Source: Prochlorococcus marinus str. MIT 9301 (GTDB taxonomy: Bacteria; Cyanobacteriota; Cyanobacteriia; PCC-6307; Cyanobiaceae). From it: DNA of 64,000 nucleotides. The position numbers and the translations under genes are program-made. Positions within the stretch are counted from its first letter, which is position 1. Every line of letters starts with the position of its first letter. The notes beneath the pieces are model-generated. The model was not told where the DNA came from, ran no database searches, and saw only the letters and a program-made list of their open reading frames with translations. Shown here piece after piece: positions 30,363 to 39,671 of this stretch. The DNA is taken from NCBI RefSeq assembly GCF_000015965.1, contig NC_009091.1, forward strand, positions 1,550,001 through 1,614,000, written 5' to 3'.

Positions 30363-30532
30363 TTCTCTAAATTGAGAAAAGTTTAAAAAGAAAGTAAAAA
30401 TTTAATATTTGCTTTTATTTATCCTATTAAGAAAGAAGATTTGAAACTATTTACAATGTTTTTTCGCAAAGTGGAAGCACGCTGTAGTAATTTAATAAAT
30501 ATATTATGAATCTTTTAATTCTGGAGTTCTGA

Positions 30533-31726
30533 GTGAAAGTTATTGTTCTAGGTGGAGATGGTTTTTGCGGTTGGCCTTGTGCGGTGAATTTAGCAGAGCA
30601 AAATCATGATGTAATTATTGTCGACAATTTAAGTCGTAGAAAAATTGATATTGATCTAGAGGTAGAATCTTTAACTCCAATTTCTTCTATAACAGAACGA
30701 CTTTCTGCATGGGAAGAAACTGGAGGTAAGCCTATGAGATTTCTTAACATGGATATCTCTAAGCAATATCAAAAATTACTCAATTTGCTCATTGATGAAA
30801 AACCAGATTCCGTGATCCATTTTGCAGAACAAAGAGCAGCACCATACTCGATGAAATCGAGTTTTACCAAAAGATATACAGTAGATAATAATGTTAATGG
30901 CACCCACAACCTACTTGCTGCGATAGTAGAGAGTAATTTAGATATTCATGTTGTTCATTTAGGAACAATGGGAGTCTACGGATATGGATCACATAGAGGT
31001 GCAACAATTCCAGAAGGTTATCTAAAAGTTGAAGTTCCACAACCTGATGGAAGCCGCTTTGAAGAAGAAATATTACACCCTGCAAGCCCAGGTAGTGTCT
31101 ACCATATGACTAAAACTCTAGATCAATTATTATTTCTTTACTACAACAAAAATGATCTTGTAAGGATCACTGATCTACATCAAGGCATTGTTTGGGGAAC
31201 AAATACAGAAGCAACTTTAAAAGATCCTAGATTGACAAACCGATTTGACTATGACGGAGATTATGGAACTGTTTTAAACAGATTTCTAATGCAAGCTGCA
31301 ATTGGATATCCATTAAGTGTTCATGGGACAGGAGGGCAAACAAGAGCATTTATACATATAAAAGACTCTGTAAAATGCGTACAACTTGCTCTTGAAAATC
31401 CTCCAAAATCTGGAGAAAGAGTCAAAATCTTTAATCAAATGACTGAGAGTCATCAAGTTGGAGAACTAGCTAAAAAAGTTGCTTCTCTAACTGGAGCTGA
31501 TATCAATTATTTACCAAATCCAAGGAATGAAGCAGTAGAAAATGATCTAATTGTTGATAATAAATGCTTTATAGAATTAGGTTTAAACCCAACTACTCTT
31601 GATAATGGCCTATTAGAAGAAGTTGTTGAAGTTGCTAAAAAATACTCCAATAGATGTGATCTTAATCGCATACCTTGTGTTTCATCCTGGACAAAAAAAC
31701 AAGCTGAGGCTATAAAGACTAATTAA
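30533..31726 (+). CDS. sqdB: UDP-sulfoquinovose synthase
   Basis: Converts UDP-glucose and sulfite to UDP-sulfoquinovose, head-group donor for the thylakoid sulfolipid SQDG. An SDR-fold protein of 397 residues: nucleotide site VLGGDGFCGWPCAVNLAEQ, HFAEQRAAPYSM, the Thr of LGTMGVYGYG, and YxxxK in SVYHMTKTLD; the C-terminus ends NRIPCVSSWTKKQ. GTG start at 30533, preceded by GGAG with 7-base spacing, which supports it. Forms an operon with sqdX 27 bases downstream. SQDG lets picocyanobacteria replace phospholipid and save phosphate. Confidence 0.98.
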   Translation: MKVIVLGGDGFCGWPCAVNLAEQNHDVIIVDNLSRRKIDIDLEVESLTPISSITERLSAWEETGGKPMRFLNMDISKQYQKLLNLLIDEKPDSVIHFAEQRAAPYSMKSSFTKRYTVDNNVNGTHNLLAAIVESNLDIHVVHLGTMGVYGYGSHRGATIPEGYLKVEVPQPDGSRFEEEILHPASPGSVYHMTKTLDQLLFLYYNKNDLVRITDLHQGIVWGTNTEATLKDPRLTNRFDYDGDYGTVLNRFLMQAAIGYPLSVHGTGGQTRAFIHIKDSVKCVQLALENPPKSGERVKIFNQMTESHQVGELAKKVASLTGADINYLPNPRNEAVENDLIVDNKCFIELGLNPTTLDNGLLEEVVEVAKKYSNRCDLNRIPCVSSWTKKQAEAIKTN

Positions 31727-31753
31727 AATTTTTGAAATAGTTACCTTAAGAAA

Positions 31754-32887
31754 GTGAAAATTGCATTGTTTACTGAAACTTTTTTACCTAAAGTTGACGG
31801 CATAGTCACAAGACTGACTAAAACAATTGAATTTTTAATAAAAAATGGTGATGAAGTTATAATATTTTGTCCAGAGGGGTGTCCAGAATCATACATGGGA
31901 GCAACTGTAGTGGGAGTTGCTGCAATGCCATTACCCTTATACCCAGAGTTGAAGCTTGGTTTACCAGGTCCTGCAGTCTCAGATAAGTTAGAAAAATTTA
32001 ACCCAGATTTGATACATGTTGTTAATCCAGCTGTACTTGGCTTAGGTGGCATATGGTTGGCGAAAACTAATAATATTCCTTTAATTGCTAGCTACCATAC
32101 TCATCTTCCGAAATATCTGGAACATTACGGTATGGGTATGCTAGAGCCACTTTTGTGGGAATTACTTAAAGCAGCTCATAATCAAGCCTTGTTAAATTTG
32201 TGTACTTCCACCGCTATGGTCAATGAATTAAAAGATAAAGGTATTCAAAGGACTGCTCTTTGGCAAAGAGGAGTAGATACTTACAGTTTCAGACCAGATT
32301 TAAGAAGTGAGAAAATGAGAGATAAATTATTTGGAAAATATAAAGATGCTAATTATTTGTTGATTTATGTAGGAAGATTATCAGCAGAAAAACAAATTGA
32401 GAGAATTAAACCAGTCTTAGAAAGTATCCCTAATGCTTGTCTAGCACTTGTAGGTGACGGACCGTATAGAAACCAACTTGAAAAAATCTTCGAAAATACC
32501 AAGACTAATTTCATAGGATATTTATCTGGTGATGAACTTGCTAGCGCCTATGCCTCTGGAGATATATTTTTATTTCCCTCTAGTACAGAAACTCTTGGTT
32601 TAGTTTTACTCGAAGCAATGGCCGCAGGATGTCCAGTTATCGGAGCCAACAAGGGGGGGATTCCAGATATAATTAGCGATGGGATTAATGGTTGTTTATA
32701 TGATCCAGATGAAAAAGATAATGGGGTACAAAGTTTGATTGAAGCAACAAAAAAAATCCTTGAGAATGAAGATAAAAGAGAAATTATGAGAAAAGAGGCA
32801 CGAAACGAAGCAGAAAAATGGGATTGGAATCAAGCAACCTTACAACTGCAAAATTATTATTCAGATACGCTCAAAGAAATAGATTAA
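31754..32887 (+). CDS. sqdX: SQDG synthase, family 4 glycosyltransferase
   Basis: Transfers sulfoquinovose from the SqdB product to diacylglycerol at the membrane. The 377-residue GT-B enzyme has a glycine-rich N-terminus (ALFTETFLPKVDGIVTRL), HVVNPAVLGLGGIWLAKT, ASYHTHLPKYLEHYGMG, and the GT4 donor site PSSTETLGLVLLEAMAAG. GTG start at 31754 behind AAGAAA; no nearby in-frame ATG fits the N-terminus. Adjacent to sqdB, which fixes the assignment among many similar GT4 proteins. Confidence 0.95.
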   Translation: MKIALFTETFLPKVDGIVTRLTKTIEFLIKNGDEVIIFCPEGCPESYMGATVVGVAAMPLPLYPELKLGLPGPAVSDKLEKFNPDLIHVVNPAVLGLGGIWLAKTNNIPLIASYHTHLPKYLEHYGMGMLEPLLWELLKAAHNQALLNLCTSTAMVNELKDKGIQRTALWQRGVDTYSFRPDLRSEKMRDKLFGKYKDANYLLIYVGRLSAEKQIERIKPVLESIPNACLALVGDGPYRNQLEKIFENTKTNFIGYLSGDELASAYASGDIFLFPSSTETLGLVLLEAMAAGCPVIGANKGGIPDIISDGINGCLYDPDEKDNGVQSLIEATKKILENEDKREIMRKEARNEAEKWDWNQATLQLQNYYSDTLKEID

Positions 32888-32902
32888 ATTTGATCTAAAT
32901 TA

Positions 32903-33151
32903 TTATGCTACGTGCGGGGGAGTAGGATTACTATATGAACTTAGAGGAAGTATTAGAGTAGCTATATTTTGATTCTTTTCAGGCCTTTTTTTCTTTGAGA
33001 ATTTTTTACCAAAAGGTACTCTGATAACATTAGTTCCCTCAATGGAACGAATATTTGAGTTATCTCCAGAAAAATTATTTACAAAATTTGGTAAGTTGAC
33101 GTTTTTAACTGGCAGTTGCTTAACATTACCAGATTTAAAATCTTTGGTCAT
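32903..33151 (-). CDS. Small protein of unknown function
   Basis: I do not recognise this family. From the ATG at 33151 it has 82 residues; a TTG 33 bases upstream would give 93. The protein is basic and mostly polar, with VKQLPVKNVNLPNFVNNF, IEGTNVIRVPFGKKFSKKKR in the middle and a Pro-rich end SSYSNPTPPHVA. No membrane helix or signal peptide. It converges with sqdX (15-base gap) and lies 3' of gcvP on the same strand. Its density of non-random motifs suggests a real, lineage-restricted gene, but this needs conservation data. Confidence 0.55.
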   Translation of the reverse strand: MTKDFKSGNVKQLPVKNVNLPNFVNNFSGDNSNIRSIEGTNVIRVPFGKKFSKKKRPEKNQNIATLILPLSSYSNPTPPHVA

Positions 33152-33280
33152 AGCTTCAAATACCCCAAAAAATTTGATGCTCAAATATCCTAATAAAAAA
33201 ATTTAAAAAAATTCTATAAGAAAATATTAAATTTTTATTCACATTGATAATAACTAAGTAAATACAGGGACGCTAGTCCT

Positions 33281-36190
33281 TTAAGCACATTTTTTTTCTT
33301 CTAAAGTCTCATTTTGATTTACATTACAAGAACAAATTAAATTTCGATCGCCATATGCATTATTGATTCTAGAAACTGAAGACCAAAACTTAGTATTTGT
33401 TGGAGTTTTATAAGGGAAAGAAGCCTTTTCTTTTGAATAAGGATATTGCCAATTATCAGCAATTAACTCTTTCAGAGTATGGGGAGCATTACTTATTACA
33501 TTATTATTTTTTAATTCATGATTATTTTCTATTTCACTGATTTCTTCTCCAATCAATAGCATAGCCTCACAAAATCTATCTAATTCTGCCAAACTTTCAC
33601 TTTCAGTAGGCTCTATCATTATGGTTTCTGGAACAGGCCAACTAATAGTTGGGGCATGAAAACTATAATCAATTAATCGTTTAGCTAAATCATTGACACT
33701 CAATCCAGTTTTGGATTTTAAATCTCTAAAATCTAAAATACATTCATGTGCGACAAAATTATTTTTTCCTTTATAGAGAATCTTGAATTTATGTTTTAAG
33801 GAATGCGCAATATAATTTGCAGATAGAATTGCGTGCGAAGTTGCTTTCCTTAACCCACTAAGACCTGCCATTTTTATATACATCCAACTTATTGGAAGAA
33901 TACTTGCACTCCCATGCTTGGCAGAAGATACGAAATTAAAACTATTAGATAAATTATTATCCATTAAAAAATGAGTAGGAAGGTATGGGCTTAAAGTTTC
34001 TGATGCAGCAACTGGACCTACTCCTGGACCACCACCTCCATGTGGAATGCAGAATGTTTTATGTAAATTCAAATGACAAACATCAACGCCATAATTTCCA
34101 GGTTTGCATAATCCAACCTGAGCATTCAAATTTGCTCCATCTAAATAAACAAATCCTCCCACAGAATGAATCAAATCACATATCTTTCTGATTTGTAATT
34201 CAAAAACTCCATGAGTAGAGGGATAAGTCAACATAAGAGCCCCTATTTGGTTGTCAAATTTCTTGACCTTGAGTGACAAATCTTGATAATCAATATTTCC
34301 TTCGTCATCACATTCAACAGTTAACACTTCAAAACCTGCCATAACTGCACTAGCAGGATTTGTTCCATGAGCACTTTTTGGAATTAAACATTTTTTTCTT
34401 AACAGTTCACCTTTTGATTCAAAATAAGAATTAATTGCCAATAAACCTGCAAACTCTCCTTGAGAGCCTGCATTTGGTTGAAAAGAAACTGATTTTAAAC
34501 CAACAATCTCACTTATCCATTTTTCTAAGTCAGATATAATTTTTGAATAGCCTTTAGTTTGATCTGGTGGGGAAAAAGGATGCATGGAAGATAAATTAGC
34601 CCAAGAGACTGGATTTAACTCTGCTGCAGAATTTAACTTCATGGTACAGCTTCCCAATGGCATCATCCCATCTACCAAAGAAAAATCTTTTTCTGCAAGT
34701 CGAAATATATATCTCATTAATTCAGTTTCACTTTGGTAATTTGTAAATATATCTTGCTGCATCCATGCACTGGATCTCAAAGCTAAACTTTCAAGATGAA
34801 AATCTTTATCAAATTTTATATGCTCTAAATCTTCTTCTTTTTCTATAATGTTTGCTATGAAAGTCAAAATATCTTTTATTTCTTTTTCATTACTAAGCTC
34901 ATCTAAAGAGATCCCAAAGCCAGTTGAATTTTCAATAGTTGATCCTAACGGCAAAATTCTTAAGTTATAGCCATTTTTTAAAGCTTCATTATGGATCCTA
35001 TGGGAGTGCTCAGAATAAACATCAACACTATCAAATCTAATCCCATCAGGAATATCAAAACCCAAAGCAGCTAAACTTGATTCTAAATTTATTCTCAACT
35101 CAACTAATCTCTTAGCTATTTTAGTTAATCCAGAGGGTCCATGATAAATAGCATAAAAAGAAGAAATTATGGCTAACAAAGATTGAGCAGTGCAAATATT
35201 ACTAGTGGCCTTTTCCCTTCTAATATGTTGCTCTCTTGTTTGCAATGCTAGTCTTAGAGACTTTTCTCCATTTTTAGATAGAGTTTGCCCAACAATTCTT
35301 CCGGGTATCAGCCTTTTATATTTTTCGCTACAAGCAAAATATGCTGCATGGGGGCCACCAAAACCCATTGGAACACCAAATCTTTGCATACTCCCCACTG
35401 CTACATCAACACCAAATTCAGAAATTGGTTTAATCAAAACTTGTGCTAGTGGATCAATACATGCCGTAACGATAATTTCTGATCTATGTGCTTGGGATAT
35501 TAAGAATGTGGGATCATATAATTCCCCATTTTTACCAGGTAATTGCAACAACATTCCAAAAACATCATCATGATTAGGAAGTTTGCTTTGAGTAAAGCGT
35601 TTTAAGGATATTCCCAAAGGTTTTGCTCTGGTTTGTAGAACATTAAAAGTATGATCAAAAACATTTGATTCCACTAAGTACACTTTTGAAGATTTATTTT
35701 TTCTTGCGGAAAAACTCATGGCCATAGCTTCTGCAGCAGCAGTACCCTCATCCAACAAAGATGCATTGGCGACAGGGAATCCTGTTAGTTCACAAACAAT
35801 AGTCTGAAAATTAAATAGAGCTTCTAATCTTCCTTGTGCAATTTCTGCTTGATATGGAGTATAAGACGTGTACCACCTTGGATTTTCAAGAACATGTCTT
35901 TGGATTACTTTAGGCATGTGATTGTCATAATAACCAAGGCCTATAAGTGATCTAATTTTGGTATTTTTATTCGCAATCTCTTCTAATTCATTTAAAGCTT
36001 CAATTTCTGAACAACCTTGGGGCAATATTTCTGAAGATTTGTCTTTAATCTGAATATCTTCGGGAATAACTTGATTTATAAATTGATCAATATTATTAAA
36101 ACCAAGCTTGTTCAACATAATTCTTTCATCATTATCTCCTAACCCAAGATGCCTATCTATAAACAAATCAGACCCAAATTTGGATGTCAT
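33281..36190 (-). CDS. gcvP: Glycine dehydrogenase (decarboxylating), P-protein
   Basis: PLP enzyme that decarboxylates glycine and passes the aminomethyl group to lipoyl-GcvH; part of photorespiratory glycine oxidation and one-carbon supply. 969 residues as a fused alpha-beta protein. N-terminal motifs IDRHLGLGDNDERIMLNKLG and YTPYQAEIAQGRLEALFNFQ; in the second half GSCTMKLNSAAELNPVSW and the PLP Lys in HLNLHKTFCIPHGGGGPG (about residue 710). Lies 45 bases downstream of gcvH on the same strand. gcvT sits apart at 54061. Confidence 0.98.
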   Translation of the reverse strand: MTSKFGSDLFIDRHLGLGDNDERIMLNKLGFNNIDQFINQVIPEDIQIKDKSSEILPQGCSEIEALNELEEIANKNTKIRSLIGLGYYDNHMPKVIQRHVLENPRWYTSYTPYQAEIAQGRLEALFNFQTIVCELTGFPVANASLLDEGTAAAEAMAMSFSARKNKSSKVYLVESNVFDHTFNVLQTRAKPLGISLKRFTQSKLPNHDDVFGMLLQLPGKNGELYDPTFLISQAHRSEIIVTACIDPLAQVLIKPISEFGVDVAVGSMQRFGVPMGFGGPHAAYFACSEKYKRLIPGRIVGQTLSKNGEKSLRLALQTREQHIRREKATSNICTAQSLLAIISSFYAIYHGPSGLTKIAKRLVELRINLESSLAALGFDIPDGIRFDSVDVYSEHSHRIHNEALKNGYNLRILPLGSTIENSTGFGISLDELSNEKEIKDILTFIANIIEKEEDLEHIKFDKDFHLESLALRSSAWMQQDIFTNYQSETELMRYIFRLAEKDFSLVDGMMPLGSCTMKLNSAAELNPVSWANLSSMHPFSPPDQTKGYSKIISDLEKWISEIVGLKSVSFQPNAGSQGEFAGLLAINSYFESKGELLRKKCLIPKSAHGTNPASAVMAGFEVLTVECDDEGNIDYQDLSLKVKKFDNQIGALMLTYPSTHGVFELQIRKICDLIHSVGGFVYLDGANLNAQVGLCKPGNYGVDVCHLNLHKTFCIPHGGGGPGVGPVAASETLSPYLPTHFLMDNNLSNSFNFVSSAKHGSASILPISWMYIKMAGLSGLRKATSHAILSANYIAHSLKHKFKILYKGKNNFVAHECILDFRDLKSKTGLSVNDLAKRLIDYSFHAPTISWPVPETIMIEPTESESLAELDRFCEAMLLIGEEISEIENNHELKNNNVISNAPHTLKELIADNWQYPYSKEKASFPYKTPTNTKFWSSVSRINNAYGDRNLICSCNVNQNETLEEKKCA

Positions 36191-36235
36191 ATTAAAATGT
36201 TTTTCTTTAAAATAGCTCCTTTTAAAAAGTTTGTC

Positions 36236-36625
36236 TTATTTTGGTACAACCTTTGATTGGTATTCCTCAGAAGTCATCAAATCAGCAATTGATGCTTTTG
36301 ATTCTGGTTTCAAAATGACTAACCAACCGTCTCCAATCGGATCACTCTGCAAAAGCTCAGGGTTCTCAATAACACTTTCATTTACAGATACTATTTCCCC
36401 AGAAAAAGGTAGATAGACTTCCTCAACGGCCTTAACTGATTCTATTGTTCCAAAAGTCTCGCCTTTCTCTAAAGTCGCACCTTCATCAGCTAATTCAACA
36501 AAAACAATATCTCCTAATTGATCTATAGCGAATTCACTAACTCCAATTTTTAATAATCCATTTTCTTCCAAGACATATTCATGAGTATCAGCATAGTTGA
36601 GGTTGTCTGGAAATTTGTAAGACAT
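36236..36625 (-). CDS. gcvH: Glycine cleavage system H protein
   Basis: Lipoylated shuttle carrying the aminomethyl group between GcvP and GcvT. 129 residues, the usual length. Start region NYADTHEYVLEENGLLKIG, then LGDIVFVELADEGATLEKG, and the lipoyl Lys in TFGTIESVKAVEEVYLP (about K65). Starts 2 bases after the upstream PLP-enzyme gene, so the two are surely cotranscribed and gcvP follows. Confidence 0.98.
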   Translation of the reverse strand: MSYKFPDNLNYADTHEYVLEENGLLKIGVSEFAIDQLGDIVFVELADEGATLEKGETFGTIESVKAVEEVYLPFSGEIVSVNESVIENPELLQSDPIGDGWLVILKPESKASIADLMTSEEYQSKVVPK

Positions 36626-36627
36626 GA

Positions 36628-37920
36628 TTAAGTAGATAAAGGAAGTAGAGAATCCTTTGAAATTAATTTTTCCTGTAGTAATTCAGATAATAATCGAATT
36701 AATGCAATTTTGATGTGAGCTATGTTAGAACCACCTTGAACAAAAATATTGTAAGGATCTCTTAGAGGGGCATCAGCAGAAAATTCACTTGTACTACCTT
36801 CAATAAAGGTACCTCCTGCCATTAATAATTTTGAATCATATCCATCCATTGATGATGGAACAACATTCAGAAAAGAATCTACTGGTGAAGAATTTTGAAA
36901 AGATTGACAAACTTTTTGTACCAAATATGGATTATTCAATCTTACTGACTGAATAAGATCAGATCTATAAGTTGCTGGCTCTGGTAAAACCTTAAATCCC
37001 AAATTTTTAAAGACTGCTGCGACCATATCAGCACCTTTAAGTGATTCGTGAACAATTTGTGGTGCTAAAAACAAACCCTGCAAAATTAATCTTCCTAGTC
37101 CAAAATTTATTCCTGCAGAAGAACCAATGCCTGGTGAGGTTAATCTAGAACATGCCATCTCAACCAACTCTGCATCTCCTGCAACGTACCCGCCAGTAGG
37201 AACTATTGTTCCTCCCAAATTTTTAATCAATGATCCAGCAATTATATTTGCCCCTTTAGAAATTGGTTCACTATCTTCAACAAGCTCCCCATAACAGTTA
37301 TCAACAAAACATATACAGTTAGGATCAAGAGAATGAATAAGACTACAAATTTTCTCTATCTGATGATTCGTGAGAGACTTTCTCCAACTATATCCACAAC
37401 TTTTTTGTATGAATACTAATTTGCATGAATTTTCTTTAAAAAAATGAACAATTTTTTCTTCAAAAGAATCAAAATTCTCGCAGATATTTACTTGCTTATA
37501 TTCAATGTCAAAATCTTTAAGTGACCCTTTTCCTACTCCCCTTATTCCTATGACTTCTTCTAACGTGTCATATGGTTGTCCTGTAAGAGATAACATTACA
37601 TCTCCAGGTCGAAGAATTCCAAATAAGACAGAACTTATTGCATGGGTTCCACTTACAAATTGCATCCTCACAGCAGCCTTTTCAGCAAGAAACAATCTTG
37701 CAAAAACCGCATCAATTTTTTCTCTAGATATATCATCATGACCACTACCAGAAGATTGATTGAAATGACTAGTAGAAACTTTTTCTTCCTTAAAAATTGT
37801 CAAAATATTTTCTAATTTCTGGAAAACCTGATTGGACCTTTCTTGGAAAACTTTACTTAAACTCTCTTCGACAGAAAGAACAGCGTTTTCAGCCAGTTTT
37901 AAGTTATTGTCAAGAGTCAT
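36628..37920 (-). CDS. Methionine gamma-lyase-like PLP protein (aluminium-resistance family)
   Basis: Fold-type I PLP enzyme of 430 residues in the family annotated as cystathionine beta-lyase/aluminium resistance (Pfam Met_gamma_lyase). Motifs: SSGSGHDDISREKIDAVFAR, RMQFVSGTHAISSVLFGILR (cofactor phosphate site), FVDNCYGELVEDSEP with the PLP Asp region, and the Schiff-base Lys in GSLIKNLGGTIVPTGGYV (about 232). The true substrate is unproven in this family; C-S lyase or related amino-acid chemistry is inferred. Sits between the HTH-like unknown and gcvH on one strand. Confidence 0.88.
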   Translation of the reverse strand: MTLDNNLKLAENAVLSVEESLSKVFQERSNQVFQKLENILTIFKEEKVSTSHFNQSSGSGHDDISREKIDAVFARLFLAEKAAVRMQFVSGTHAISSVLFGILRPGDVMLSLTGQPYDTLEEVIGIRGVGKGSLKDFDIEYKQVNICENFDSFEEKIVHFFKENSCKLVFIQKSCGYSWRKSLTNHQIEKICSLIHSLDPNCICFVDNCYGELVEDSEPISKGANIIAGSLIKNLGGTIVPTGGYVAGDAELVEMACSRLTSPGIGSSAGINFGLGRLILQGLFLAPQIVHESLKGADMVAAVFKNLGFKVLPEPATYRSDLIQSVRLNNPYLVQKVCQSFQNSSPVDSFLNVVPSSMDGYDSKLLMAGGTFIEGSTSEFSADAPLRDPYNIFVQGGSNIAHIKIALIRLLSELLQEKLISKDSLLPLST

Positions 37921-37938
37921 TTATTATGAAATTTAATG

Positions 37939-38637
37939 TTATTTTTCAGAAGCTAAATTTCTTAATTCTACGAGGAAAGCATTAGGTCCCCTGCCCTGAA
38001 AATAAGAAAGTTTTTTTGAAGCCTCATATAAATCAAGAAGTTCTCCATCTAATTCTTCTGCCGTATAATCTCTAATTCCTGCAATTACCTCAGCAAAACG
38101 CTCTCTACGGGCAGATTTATTGACAGCATAGGCTTCCATTACCTGCATTTTACATGATCTCCAAGCCTTATTCTGACAAAAATGCACTGAAAGAGCATCA
38201 CTTAAAGCAGAGGCTTCTTCATCTTCTATGTACCAATCAAAAGATGAAGGTAGAGGTTTTAATCCTGAAAATATCTCGAATAACTCACCGGCCGATAATG
38301 GATTACCAGAATCATTTTTTAAGGGTACTGCAGACTCTTCCAAAGATTTCCATAACTCTGGGTAATCACATTCAAAACGATCCCTGATTTTTTCTATACC
38401 TTGATCAAGAATCGTATTAACTTGAGCCAAAGCAAGAAAAACTTCAGGACCTGGCGAAGATAACTTACCATTCCTAAGATTAGAAATTTGCGAATTATGA
38501 ACTTTACCTAAATCAAGAACTTCAGAAAGTAATGGCAATACTCTGTGAGACCATCCATTTCTTTCATGCCAGAGGTGTATCAAATGAGCCATAGCCCTTC
38601 GACCTCTAGATAATTTATCGCGATATCCGAGACTCAC
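37939..38637 (-). CDS. Unknown conserved protein with HTH-like N-terminal segment
   Basis: I cannot name a family with certainty. 232 residues, no membrane segment. The first 80 or so residues are helical, and GKVHNSQISNLRNGKLSSPG followed by PEVFLALAQVN resembles the recognition-helix region of an XRE-type helix-turn-helix. The middle part FEIFSGLKPLPSSFDWYIED and the C-terminal ERFAEVIAGIRDYTAEELDG are acidic and helical. It is the first gene of the cluster leading to the PLP enzyme, gcvH and gcvP, and is divergent from the desaturase gene. A regulatory role is an inference from the motif and position only. Confidence 0.65.
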   Translation of the reverse strand: MSLGYRDKLSRGRRAMAHLIHLWHERNGWSHRVLPLLSEVLDLGKVHNSQISNLRNGKLSSPGPEVFLALAQVNTILDQGIEKIRDRFECDYPELWKSLEESAVPLKNDSGNPLSAGELFEIFSGLKPLPSSFDWYIEDEEASALSDALSVHFCQNKAWRSCKMQVMEAYAVNKSARRERFAEVIAGIRDYTAEELDGELLDLYEASKKLSYFQGRGPNAFLVELRNLASEK

Positions 38638-38666
38638 AGATAATTAAACTTATCAATAGTATAGTA

Positions 38667-38689
38667 TGATAATATTACATATCGGTAAT
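38667..38689 (+). promoter_or_regulatory. Candidate extended -10 promoter for the desaturase gene
   Basis: TG-A-TAATAT at 38667-38675 fits an extended -10 element about 37 bases upstream of the desaturase ATG. It is overlapped by a short inverted repeat, ATTAC (38674-38678) and GTAAT (38685-38689), near the predicted start site. The 75-base gap also must serve the divergent HTH-like gene. Chance occurrence is plausible in AT-rich DNA. Confidence 0.3.
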
Positions 38690-38712
38690 TTTGAAAATAG
38701 TATTTCAATATC

Positions 38713-39651
38713 ATGAATTCAGTAATTTTCCAAGAAACAGCAAAATTAAAAAAACCTGTTCCAGCTGAAAAAGTTATAGAACTCTCAGAAAAATTACTGG
38801 AACCTTCCAGTCATTCAAAAAGATATCCTCCAAGACTACATAAAACGTGGGGAACAATAGTTTTTATGGTTACAATTCATATTCTTTCTCTTATAGCTAT
38901 ACAACCAAAATTTTGGAGTCTCCCTGCAGTCACTTCATTATTATTTTTTTATTGGGTAACTGCTTGTTTAGGAGTCACCCTTGGATATCACAGATTGTTA
39001 TCACACAGATCGTTTGTTGTACCAAGATGGTTAGAAAGATTTTTTGCTACCTGTGGAGCCATAAGTTGCCAGCATGGACCAATAGATTGGGTAGGTTTAC
39101 ATAGGCATCACCACTCTTTTTCAGATACTGAAGTAGATCATCACAATAGTAAAAAGGGGTTTTGGTGGAGTCATATGGGCTGGATGTTTAAAGACGTAGA
39201 AGCACTAAAAGCTGTTCCAAAACTAAGTGCAGATTTAATCAAGGATCCATACTATAGATTTTTAAATAAATATTTTTTATTCTTACAAATTCCTATTGGA
39301 CTTTCTTTGTACGCAATAGGTCAAAAATTAGGAGTTGGAGGATGGGCTCTAGTCCTTTGGGGAATTCCATTGAGGCTTGTGGTTGTTTATCACGTAACTT
39401 GGTTAGTCAACTCGGCGACACATTGTTGGGGTAAAGCACCATTTGAAAGTGGTGATTCATCTAAAAACAATGCATGGGTTGCTGCATTAACTTTTGGAGA
39501 AGGTTGGCATAATAATCATCATGCATTTCCCAATTCGGCAAAACAAGGATTATTTAGAGGTCAGATAGATATAACATGGGAACATATTAAGATTCTTGCG
39601 AAATTTGGTCTTGCAAAAAAAGTAAAGTTACCCTCTAGGTCTTATTATTAA
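38713..39651 (+). CDS. desC: Acyl-lipid/acyl-CoA desaturase, delta-9 type
   Basis: Di-iron membrane desaturase that introduces the first double bond into membrane acyl chains, using ferredoxin electrons in cyanobacteria. 312 residues. All three His boxes are present: HRLLSH in [12 protein letters not shown] (about 93-98), HRHHH in [18 protein letters not shown], and HNNHH in [15 protein letters not shown]. Four hydrophobic segments lie between them, as expected. The Pro-rich [13 protein letters not shown] precedes the first helix. Calling it delta-9 rests on family resemblance; a delta-6 or other position cannot be excluded. rplI follows after 20 bases. Confidence 0.92.
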   Translation: MNSVIFQETAKLKKPVPAEKVIELSEKLLEPSSHSKRYPPRLHKTWGTIVFMVTIHILSLIAIQPKFWSLPAVTSLLFFYWVTACLGVTLGYHRLLSHRSFVVPRWLERFFATCGAISCQHGPIDWVGLHRHHHSFSDTEVDHHNSKKGFWWSHMGWMFKDVEALKAVPKLSADLIKDPYYRFLNKYFLFLQIPIGLSLYAIGQKLGVGGWALVLWGIPLRLVVVYHVTWLVNSATHCWGKAPFESGDSSKNNAWVAALTFGEGWHNNHHAFPNSAKQGLFRGQIDITWEHIKILAKFGLAKKVKLPSRSYY

Positions 39652-39671
39652 CTATATTGTTCAATATTTTC

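Noticed and set aside
35190-35573. 127-codon plus-strand frame inside gcvP
   Set aside because: Wholly antisense to a clear, conserved gcvP region; composition is that of a reverse-strand shadow.
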